Below, one piece after another: positions 1 to 5,999 of a stretch of DNA of 5,999 nt. The stretch's first letter is position 1, and the number at the start of each line of letters is the position of its first letter. The notes beneath the pieces are model-generated. The model searched no databases. It saw only the letters and a program-made list of their open reading frames with translations, and was not told the origin of the DNA. Source of the stretch: Gammaproteobacteria bacterium (lineage in GTDB: Bacteria > Pseudomonadota > Gammaproteobacteria > Halothiobacillales > Halothiobacillaceae); assembly GCA_029335925.2 (NCBI GenBank), contig JARJMX020000050.1:1-5999 (forward strand), read 5' to 3'. A program made the translations under genes and the position numbers.

Positions 1-854
1 TTCGTCAGTTCTCCCTTATCAGTGCTTTTGGCCTCATCACTCTGCTCTCAGGCTGTGCAACCATGGAGGTTGGTAACGAAAAAGCAAAAACCGTTGCGAC
101 CGGTTCTGCGGCGGGAGAAACAAGCGTGGGTGAAAGCAGCCAGCTTGAGAAATGCGCCTCACCTTTTGGAACCATTGCTGTTGAGGAGGATACAACAGCG
201 CCTTGGTATGGCATTCTTACCGGGCAAATGCACCTCGGCTCCACAGCTCCCGTGCTAAAGCTCATGATTCAGCAATCCAATTGCTTCGTTGTAGTTGAGC
301 GCGGTCGCGGTATGAACCAAGTAATGGGTGAACGCGCCCTGCGTGACAGCGGAGAACTTCGTGCCACATCCAATTTTGGCAAAGGGCAGATCGTTTCTGC
401 GGACTATACCCTCATTCCCTCCATTACCTTTAGCAATGACAACGCAGGAGGCATGGGCTCTGCGCTGGGTGGGCTTCTGGGGCCGGTTGGAGCGGTTATT
501 AGAGGTAGCATCAATACAAAAGAGGCCAGCACCCTACTGACCCTGGTTGACAACCGTTCCAGTGTGCAGATTGCGGCGGCCGAAGGAAGTGCGCAAAACA
601 CTGACTTTGGCATGTTGGGTGGGTTGTTTGGTGGCGCTGGTCGTGGCGGTCTAGGTGGTTATGCCAACACCGCAGAAGGCAAGGTTATCGTTGCCGCATT
701 CATGGATTCCTTTAATAACATCGTGCGCGCCATTCGCCAATACAAGGCACAAGAAGTCAAAGGTGGACTGGGAACAGGCGGTCGGCTAGGTGTTCAAGCC
801 GAAGAAACGCCGGTAGAAAAGGCTCCCGCTAAAAAAACCAAAAGAACCAAGTAA
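1..854 (+). CDS. CsgG/HfaB-family outer-membrane lipoprotein, 5' end outside the window
   Basis: The frame is open from the left edge to the TAA at 852-854, so the true start lies upstream of base 1. The visible N-terminus is the end of a lipoprotein signal peptide: a hydrophobic run ending in the lipobox L-L-S-G-C, with the cysteine codon at 54-56. The ATG at 63 follows this cysteine and is therefore not the start. The mature chain (about 267 residues) has CsgG-type landmarks: CFVVVERGRGMNQVM near 279-323, an SGELR segment, GKGQIVSADYTL near 379-413, and LVDNRSSVQIAAAEGSAQ near 544-597. Glycine-rich segments (about 447-500 and 610-660) are typical of this group. The C-terminus is Lys-rich (EKAPAKKTKRTK). 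Known family members form outer-membrane export channels for curli or holdfast anchor proteins, but many homologues have no known role. No csgA, csgE or csgF partner is visible, so a curli function is not supported. No clear terminator follows the stop. Confidence 0.85.
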   Translation, partial: RQFSLISAFGLITLLSGCATMEVGNEKAKTVATGSAAGETSVGESSQLEKCASPFGTIAVEEDTTAPWYGILTGQMHLGSTAPVLKLMIQQSNCFVVVERGRGMNQVMGERALRDSGELRATSNFGKGQIVSADYTLIPSITFSNDNAGGMGSALGGLLGPVGAVIRGSINTKEASTLLTLVDNRSSVQIAAAEGSAQNTDFGMLGGLFGGAGRGGLGGYANTAEGKVIVAAFMDSFNNIVRAIRQYKAQEVKGGLGTGGRLGVQAEETPVEKAPAKKTKRTK

Positions 855-940
855 TTTTCTGAAGAGATCATAAAGGATTCACTGCATACGTTCTTCAACG
901 TTACCGAATTCAAGTGACAAGACTTCGATAATTCCATAGC

Positions 941-1099
941 AGGCTGCTGAAATACTTATTGCGGCAGCCGACCATGGCGAGTGATCGATGTTATGCACGC
1001 AAATCAATCACGCAACTTATTGTTCTTTAACCATCGAATCCAGGCGAGCAACGGATTCGGTGGGGCTGAGAAATACATGGATAAGTTTTTCAGCATCCT
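941..1099. mobile_element. MITE-like element or insertion-sequence remnant with imperfect terminal inverted repeats
   Basis: The left end reads AGGCTGCTGAAATACTTATT (941-960). The reverse complement of 1080-1099 reads AGGATGCTGAAAAACTTATC. They match at 17 of 20 positions and bound a 159-bp segment with no room for a transposase. Ends of the form AGGxTGCTGAAAAACT resemble those of insertion sequences and small non-autonomous elements in proteobacteria; this is recalled, not searched. I see no clear target-site duplication. The 8-mer AACGGATT occurs inside (1050-1057) and just outside the right end (1100-1107), which may be chance. The left end can also fold on itself (942-949 with 962-969). 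An old, decayed insertion is the likeliest reading. Confidence 0.4.
1031..1063. repeat. Strong hairpin inside the MITE-like element
   Basis: CCATCGAATCC (1031-1041) pairs with GGATTCGGTGG (1053-1063). This gives an 11-bp stem with a single T-G wobble around an 11-base loop. No T tract follows on either strand, so it does not look like an intrinsic terminator. It may be an internal fold of the mobile element or a coincidence. Confidence 0.45.
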
Positions 1100-1325
1100 A
1101 ACGGATTGCTCTCGCGTCCTCGATTGATGCGTCGCAGGCTCAAGTCACCCTGAGCAGCCAACTTAAAAATTGGCAACCCTCTGCAACAATTGGCGACAAA
1201 GGCTCCTGTCAGCCTTTTCACCAGGGACGTCGCCAGCTTGTCCTACCAAATTGGAGGCTCGCCGCTAGCCGATGGCGCAGGGCTAAGCAACTGGCCTCGC
1301 TTCGCGTTTGAAGGCGGGCGCATTC

Positions 1326-2056
1326 TCAGTGACGAGCACGGCGAGACCGCGTGCGATCACTATCGGCGCTACAGCGGACCGTTGGCAACCCCGGCAGACC
1401 AATGGCATTCGTCTTTTTGGGCAGCACAAACAGCGCGTCAGCCAACCGGAACTCCGTAATGTCCATCAAGCGCATGCCGCTACCGGCGGTGTCCTGTAAA
1501 CGCACGATGCCTTTGTCACGTAGAGCCGGATGCGCGCGTATATCATGAAAAGTGGCTGTAACCTGTGCGCCGCCTATGGACGGCTGCATGTGATCGCCCA
1601 TCCGCTCCATCGCCTGATTCAGCTGTTTGACGCGTGCATCCCCGGAAAGCACAACATCCCCAGCGTGCGTGCCATCGCTCCAACGGTAAACCTCACCTTG
1701 TACACCTGCCACGGTCTCTTTTGTCCGGTCGCATCCAAACTGAACTTGGCCTGCTGAAACATCACCCAGTGCACCCGCAATCTCCGCCACCATCGCCATA
1801 TCCAGCACTTCGCCCTGTGGCGTGACAGCATACAGCTTGTCCTTGAGAAGCCGCAGCGCACCGGCCTTATCGGGCTTTTGGTCCTTGAAGTCGTAACGAA
1901 TGTGCTGTGCGTCGCGGTATTGAATCGTCGTCGTGCCCACGTCTTTTGCTTGTCATCCGTTAGACGGTACACGCCCGTCATGTCGGCTCGCACACCGACA
2001 CTTGCGGCGCTCATCGTCAACAAGACCATCGCACTCACCCGTTTGAAGCCCATCAT
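1326..2056 (-). pseudogene. Exported protein of unknown function, split by a one-base frameshift
   Basis: The start is ATG at 2054-2056 or, better spaced, the adjacent ATG at 2051-2053, which lies 5 bases from a GAGGTG ribosome binding site (2059-2064 on this strand). The first about 25 residues form a Sec signal peptide: MGFKR, then a hydrophobic run VSAMVLLTMSAASVG, with likely cleavage after VRA. The frame reads on through MTGVYRLTDDKQK and is then lost. Adding one A to the A run at 1944-1947 restores it as KQKDVGTTTIQYRD and it continues to the TGA at 1326-1328, giving about 242 residues. The body has alternating beta-like segments (IQYRDAQHIRYDF, DKLYAVTPQGEVLDMAMV) and one Cys-Asp (FGCD). 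The pattern recalls periplasmic proteins of the DUF4412 type, but I do not recognise the family with any confidence. The break may be a true mutation or a homopolymer sequencing error. The gene is divergent from the decarboxylase and nothing links their functions. Confidence 0.65.
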
Positions 2057-2072
2057 TTCACCTCGTTAAAAT
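2043..2072 (+). promoter_or_regulatory. Possible sigma-70 promoter for the decarboxylase gene
   Basis: TTGAAG (2043-2048) and TAAAAT (2067-2072) are separated by 18 bases and resemble -35 and -10 boxes. Transcription would start near 2079 and leave a leader of about 90 bases before the ATG at 2171. The -35 box overlaps the start codons of the divergent broken gene. This is assigned by consensus only. A TTGACG at 2104-2109 could be another -35 but has no good -10 at 16-18 bases. Confidence 0.3.
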
Positions 2073-2115
2073 GTCTCGCAAAATCCCTGCGTTAAGCAAA
2101 AGTTTGACGTGCTTC

Positions 2116-2139
2116 TGCCATCTGGCACGCTGTGCCATC
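2116..2139. repeat. Overlapping TGCCA/TGGCA palindromes upstream of the decarboxylase
   Basis: TGCCATC occurs at 2116-2122 and again at 2133-2139, 17 bp apart, with the inverted half-site TGGCA at 2123-2127 between them. This creates two overlapping palindromes: TGCCA-TC-TGGCA (2116-2127) and TGGCAC-GCT-GTGCCA (2123-2137). The second has a perfect 6-bp stem with a 3-base loop. The 17-bp phasing of identical half-sites could suit a dimeric regulator. As RNA in the leader, the two hairpins would exclude each other. It lies 32-55 bases upstream of the start codon. Function is inferred from position and symmetry alone. Confidence 0.4.
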
Positions 2140-2156
2140 GCGCACTTTACCTCACC

Positions 2157-2164
2157 AAGAAGGG
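2157..2164 (+). promoter_or_regulatory. Ribosome binding site that fixes the decarboxylase start
   Basis: AAGAAGGG ends 6 bases before the ATG at 2171. The longer in-frame GTG at 2132 has no comparable site and would add 13 residues (PSRTLPHQEGPP type) unlike the hydrophobic strand that begins this family. Confidence 0.6.
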
Positions 2165-2170
2165 CCGCCC

Positions 2171-4423
2171 ATGAGATTTCGCTTCCCCATCGTCATCATT
2201 GACGAAGACTTCCGCTCCGAGAACGCGAGCGGTTTCGGCATTCGCGCCTTAGCCAAGGCCATTGAGGACGAAGGCGTCGAGGTCATGGGCGTCACCAGTT
2301 ATGGCGATCTTTCAACCTTCGCCCAGCAGCAGAGCCGCGCCTCGGCCTTCATCCTCTCGATCGACGATGAAGAGTTCAATTCGGGCGTGCCGGAGGAAGA
2401 GCTGCACGTGGTGCGCCAGCTGCGCAGCTTCGTTAAGGAGATCCGCTTCCGCAACGCGGACATTCCGATCTTCCTCTACGGCGAAACCCGCACCTCCAGC
2501 CACATCCCGAACGACGTGCTGAAGGAGCTGCACGGCTTCATCCACATGTTCGAGGATACCCCGGAGTTCGTCGCGCGCCACATCATCCGTGAGGCGCGCG
2601 CCTACCTCGACACCCTGGCCCCGCCCTTCTTCCGCGCCCTGACCGGCTATGCGGCCGATGGCTCCTATTCCTGGCACTGCCCCGGCCACTCTGGCGGCGT
2701 GGCCTTCCTGAAGAGCCCGGTGGGGCAGATGTTCCACCAGTTCTTCGGCGAGAACCTGCTGCGTGCCGACGTGTGCAATGCGGTCGAGGAACTCGGCCAG
2801 CTGCTCGACCATACCGGGCCGGTGGCCGCTTCGGAGCGCAATGCTGCGCGCATCTTCCATGCCGATCACCTGTACTTCGTCACCAATGGCACCAGCACCT
2901 CAAACAAAATGGTCTGGCACAGCGTGGTGTCCTCGGGCGACATCGTGGTGGTGGACCGCAACTGCCACAAATCGATCCTACACGCGATCATTATGACGGG
3001 GGCGATCCCGGTCTTCCTCACCCCTACCCGCAATCATTTCGGCATCATTGGTCCGATCCCGTTGGAGGAGTTCAAGCCGGAGAACATTCAGAAGAAGATC
3101 GAGGCGCACCCGTTCGCACGTCATGTCAAAAACAAGAAGCCGCGCATCCTGACCATCACCCAGTCCACCTACGACGGCGTGCTATACAACGTCGAGACCA
3201 TCAAGGAGCTGCTCGATGGGGAGATCGAGAACCTGCACTTCGATGAGGCCTGGTTGCCCCACGCCGCTTTTCACGAGTTCTATGGTGACTACCACGCCAT
3301 CGGCGAGGGGCGTCCGCGCTGTAAGAAGTCCCTGGTGTACTCCACCCAGTCCACCCACAAGCTGCTCGCTGGCCTCTCCCAAGCCTCCCAGATCCTAGTA
3401 CAGGACTGCGAAGAGCAGCGCTTCGACCGTGACGTATTCAACGAAGCCTACCTGATGCACTCCTCCACCTCGCCGCAGTACGCGATCATCGCCTCCTGCG
3501 ACGTAGCGGCGGCGATGATGGAGCCGCCGGGCGGAACCGCGCTGGTGGAGGAGTCCCTGGTCGAGGCGCTCAACTTCCGCCGCGCGATGCGCAAGGTGGA
3601 CGAGGAATGGGGCTCGGATTGGTGGTTTAAGGTCTGGGGCCCGGATCACCTCCCCGAGGAGGGGCTCGGTCGGCGCGAGGACTGGATGATCAAGAAGGGC
3701 GACCGCTGGCACGGCTTCGGCGATCTGGCCGAAGGTTTCAACATGCTCGATCCGATCAAGGCCACCGTGATCACCCCAGGGCTGGACGTGGATGGCGACT
3801 TCGCCGACTGGGGTATTCCAGCGGGCGTGGTCACCAAGTACCTGGCCGAGCATGGGGTGGTGGTGGAAAAAACGGGACTTTACAGTTTCTTTATCATGTT
3901 CACCATCGGCATCACTAAGGGCCGCTGGAACACCTTGGTCACCGCCCTGCAGCAGTTCAAGGACGACTACGACAAAAATCAGCCGCTATGGCGCATCCTG
4001 CCCGAGTTTGTCGCCAAACACCCGGTATACGAGCGCATGGGCCTCAAGGACCTGTGCCGCAAGTTGCACGATATGTACAAGCAGTACGATATAGCGCGCC
4101 TGACCACCGAAATGTACCTCTCGGACATGGTGCCCGCCATGCGCCCGGCCGACGCCTGGGCCAAAATGGCCCATCGTGAGATTGAGCGAGTACCGATTGA
4201 CGATCTTGAGGGGCGCATCACCGCAAGCTTAGTCACGCCCTACCCACCGGGCATCCCGCTCTTGATCCCAGGCGAGCGTTTCAACAAGACCATTGTTGAC
4301 TATCTCAAGTTCGCCCGTGAGTTCAACAAACACTTCCCGGGCTTTGAGACCGATATCCATGGCCTGGTCGCAGAGGAGGTGAATGGCAAGATTGTCTACC
4401 ACATCGACTGCGTGAAGGACTGA
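2171..4423 (+). CDS. PLP-dependent Orn/Lys/Arg decarboxylase (group III, inducible type)
   Basis: This is a complete 750-residue enzyme that removes the carboxyl group of a basic amino acid to give a polyamine or diamine, consuming a cytoplasmic proton. Domain order fits the family. An N-terminal response-regulator-like wing domain (residues 1 to about 130) starts MRFRFPIVIIDEDF and is followed by a linker. The aspartate aminotransferase-fold PLP domain (about 160-450) carries WHCPGH (168-173), GTSTSNK (240-246), DRNCHKS (262-268), HFDEAW (356-361, Asp358 expected to pair with the PLP ring nitrogen) and STHK, with Lys397 as the Schiff-base lysine. The C-terminal domain ends in the family motifs TPYPPGIPLLIPGE and FPGFETDIHG. 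STHKLLAGLSQAS points to the arginine/lysine branch rather than SpeC/SpeF ornithine enzymes. The length and blocks such as VVEKTGLYSFF resemble Pseudomonas LdcA and beta-proteobacterial homologues, and AdiA is also close. Substrate cannot be fixed from sequence alone. No antiporter gene (adiC or cadB type) is adjacent. Confidence 0.95.
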   Translation: MRFRFPIVIIDEDFRSENASGFGIRALAKAIEDEGVEVMGVTSYGDLSTFAQQQSRASAFILSIDDEEFNSGVPEEELHVVRQLRSFVKEIRFRNADIPIFLYGETRTSSHIPNDVLKELHGFIHMFEDTPEFVARHIIREARAYLDTLAPPFFRALTGYAADGSYSWHCPGHSGGVAFLKSPVGQMFHQFFGENLLRADVCNAVEELGQLLDHTGPVAASERNAARIFHADHLYFVTNGTSTSNKMVWHSVVSSGDIVVVDRNCHKSILHAIIMTGAIPVFLTPTRNHFGIIGPIPLEEFKPENIQKKIEAHPFARHVKNKKPRILTITQSTYDGVLYNVETIKELLDGEIENLHFDEAWLPHAAFHEFYGDYHAIGEGRPRCKKSLVYSTQSTHKLLAGLSQASQILVQDCEEQRFDRDVFNEAYLMHSSTSPQYAIIASCDVAAAMMEPPGGTALVEESLVEALNFRRAMRKVDEEWGSDWWFKVWGPDHLPEEGLGRREDWMIKKGDRWHGFGDLAEGFNMLDPIKATVITPGLDVDGDFADWGIPAGVVTKYLAEHGVVVEKTGLYSFFIMFTIGITKGRWNTLVTALQQFKDDYDKNQPLWRILPEFVAKHPVYERMGLKDLCRKLHDMYKQYDIARLTTEMYLSDMVPAMRPADAWAKMAHREIERVPIDDLEGRITASLVTPYPPGIPLLIPGERFNKTIVDYLKFAREFNKHFPGFETDIHGLVAEEVNGKIVYHIDCVKD

Positions 4424-4558
4424 GCTCGGTAGGGTGACGATGCTGGAGGACGCCTGAGCAGCCCGCCCTCGGGGCGATCATCCGGCTTCACCGCGTCGGT
4501 AGCACCGCGCATACGCAGCCCCGCTGCTGGAGCCTCCCTGCCCGCCAGATCGCGGGCA

Positions 4559-4585
4559 ACAAAAAAAGGAGGCCAGGCCTCCTTT
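4559..4585 (-). terminator. Intrinsic terminator of the atp operon, probably shared by both converging genes
   Basis: AAAGGAGGCC (4565-4574) and GGCCTCCTTT (4576-4585) form a near-perfect hairpin. On the minus strand it is followed by a run of seven T (4561-4567 complement), 19 bases past the atpC stop. On the plus strand the hairpin is followed only by TTGGCGATCTTTT, a weak U tract, so it may also stop decarboxylase transcripts less efficiently. No other T-tailed hairpin follows the decarboxylase. The GC-rich stems at 4464-4476 and 4540-4557 lack T tracts. Confidence 0.85.
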
Positions 4586-4603
4586 GGCGATCTTTTGGCA
4601 GGA

Positions 4604-5050
4604 TTACTGCGAGACGTTGCTCCGTACCCCGCGGATCTCGCGGATCCAGCGCAGGCGCTCGGCGCCCTCGATCAGCTCGTTCTGAAGGCGGAAGTAATCC
4701 ACCTCGGCGCACTCGGGGATGGAACCCTTGCTCTCGAGAGCCTTAAGGCGAGCCTCCTCAGCCGCGAGCTCCACTGCACGGGCATCCTCTTCACGCAAGG
4801 CGCTGTCCGCAAGGATGGTGACCTTAAGGGGTTGCACTTCAATCACACCACCAGAGACGAAGTAGTGGCTGACATTGCCCTTCTCGTCGGTCACGCGGAC
4901 CTCGCCCGGCTTGAGCGTCGCCAAAAGCTGTGTGTGGCGCGGCGTGATACCGATTTCACCGCCCGTGGTGGGGGCGACCACGAAGGTCGCCTCGCCACTG
5001 TGGATGGGCTTGTCGGCACTCACGATGTCCACATGGATGGTCATGGCCAT
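4604..5050 (-). CDS. atpC: F1Fo ATP synthase epsilon subunit
   Basis: This 148-residue protein is the epsilon chain of the F1 central stalk. It couples gamma rotation to the c-ring and can inhibit ATP hydrolysis through its C-terminal helices. The N-terminal beta-sandwich (about 1-88) begins MAMTIHVDIVSAD and contains GEIGITPRHTQLLATLKPGEV and YFVSGGVIEVQP, all family hallmarks. The helical hairpin follows (about 90-140: EEDARAVELAAEEARLK, then YFRLQNELIEGAERLR). It is about 10 residues longer than the E. coli chain. The start at 5050 has AGGAGG at 5055-5060 with 4 bases spacing; a second ATG at 5042-5044 has 10. I keep the first because MAMT is the usual N-terminus in this lineage. It lies 12 bases downstream of atpD and is the last gene of the operon, with a terminator right after the TAA. 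Confidence 0.96.
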   Translation of the reverse strand: MAMTIHVDIVSADKPIHSGEATFVVAPTTGGEIGITPRHTQLLATLKPGEVRVTDEKGNVSHYFVSGGVIEVQPLKVTILADSALREEDARAVELAAEEARLKALESKGSIPECAEVDYFRLQNELIEGAERLRWIREIRGVRSNVSQ

Positions 5051-5054
5051 ACAG

Positions 5055-5060
5055 CCTCCT
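5055..5060 (-). promoter_or_regulatory. atpC ribosome binding site
   Basis: A full AGGAGG sits in the 12-base gap between the atpD stop codon and the atpC ATG, as expected for translationally linked operon genes. Confidence 0.75.
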
Positions 5061-5062
5061 GA

Positions 5063-5999
<937 letters not shown>

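Larger units (their letters stand above)
855..1325. other. Intergenic region without a supportable gene
   Basis: This stretch of about 470 bases separates the CsgG-family gene from the convergent broken gene at 1326-2056. It is AT-richer than its right-hand neighbours. I find no rho-independent terminator, RNA gene or convincing ribosome binding site followed by an open frame. It holds the MITE-like inverted repeat element at 941-1099, listed separately, and weak traces of degenerate coding sequence on the minus strand (1017-1140). From 1100 to 1325 I recognise nothing. Confidence 0.6.

Noticed and set aside
1004..1096. Minus-strand small frame MLKNLSMYF..., 30 residues, within the MITE-like segment
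   Set aside because: The only purine-rich stretch abuts the ATG, leaving no proper spacing, and the start lies within the terminal inverted repeat. It is most likely a chance frame.
1190..1459. Plus-strand open frame of 89 codons starting at TTG
   Set aside because: There is no ribosome binding site, the start is rare, the composition is not protein-like, and the 3' half is antisense to the better supported exported-protein gene.
2123..2137. Sigma-54 promoter suggested by TGGCACG followed by GC
   Set aside because: The GG to GC distance is two bases too short for the -24/-12 arrangement; the palindrome explains the sequence better.
2132..2170. In-frame GTG at 2132 as the decarboxylase start
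   Set aside because: It has a weaker context than the ATG at 2171, which has AAGAAGGG at a 6-base distance and begins with the conserved hydrophobic strand.
2312..2869. Long minus-strand open frame (185 codons) opposite the decarboxylase
   Set aside because: It is an antisense shadow of a GC-rich gene; the plus strand encodes an unmistakable conserved enzyme.
4540..4557. GCCCGC/GCGGGC hairpin as decarboxylase terminator
   Set aside because: The stem is followed by AACAAAAAAA rather than T on the plus strand, so it does not have intrinsic terminator form.
4595..5062. Plus-strand frame of 155 codons opposite atpC
   Set aside because: It is a mirror of atpC codon bias with no family resemblance.

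Overview
The window looks like a piece of a chromosome from a Gram-negative bacterium, most likely a beta- or gammaproteobacterium. The basis is a lipoprotein signal with a classical lipobox, proteobacterial-type F1 ATPase beta and epsilon chains in the usual ...D-C order, and a 750-residue inducible-type basic amino acid decarboxylase of the kind common in those classes. The right two thirds is GC-rich and well conserved. The left part, especially about 840-1100, is visibly more AT-rich and less ordered.

Layout, left to right. (1) 1-854, plus strand: the 3' part of a CsgG/HfaB-family outer-membrane lipoprotein gene. Its reading frame runs off the left edge, and the lipobox cysteine codon is at 54-56. 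(2) 855-1325: no supportable gene. It contains a MITE-like element of about 160 bp (imperfect 20-bp terminal inverted repeats at 941-960 and 1080-1099) with a strong internal hairpin. (3) 2056 to 1326, minus strand: a gene for an unrecognised exported protein, split by a one-base deletion in a short A run. (4) 2057-2170: a divergent intergenic region with a plausible promoter for the next gene and a cluster of TGCCA/TGGCA palindromes in its presumed leader. (5) 2171-4423, plus strand: a complete PLP-dependent Orn/Lys/Arg decarboxylase. (6) 4424-4603: a convergent intergenic region ending in a strong terminator hairpin. (7) 5050 to 4604 and 5999 to 5063, minus strand: atpC and the 3' two thirds of atpD, the tail of an F-type ATP synthase operon.

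The genes do not form one pathway. The decarboxylase consumes cytoplasmic protons and would fit acid-stress or polyamine metabolism. The ATP synthase genes converge on it and probably share only the terminator.

The most striking observation is at the right edge. The atpD chain is nearly canonical from about base 5870 leftwards. In its first 40 visible codons, however, the Walker A lysine and threonine and the catalytic glutamate are replaced (GVGQPV for GVGKTV, GARPR for GERTR). Almost all of the inferred changes are of one class, A:T to C:G. This is either a catalytically dead beta chain, a locally mutated pseudogene, or poor sequence quality near a read or contig end. I consider the last the most likely but cannot decide from the window. 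I do not see a convincing novel multi-gene system here.
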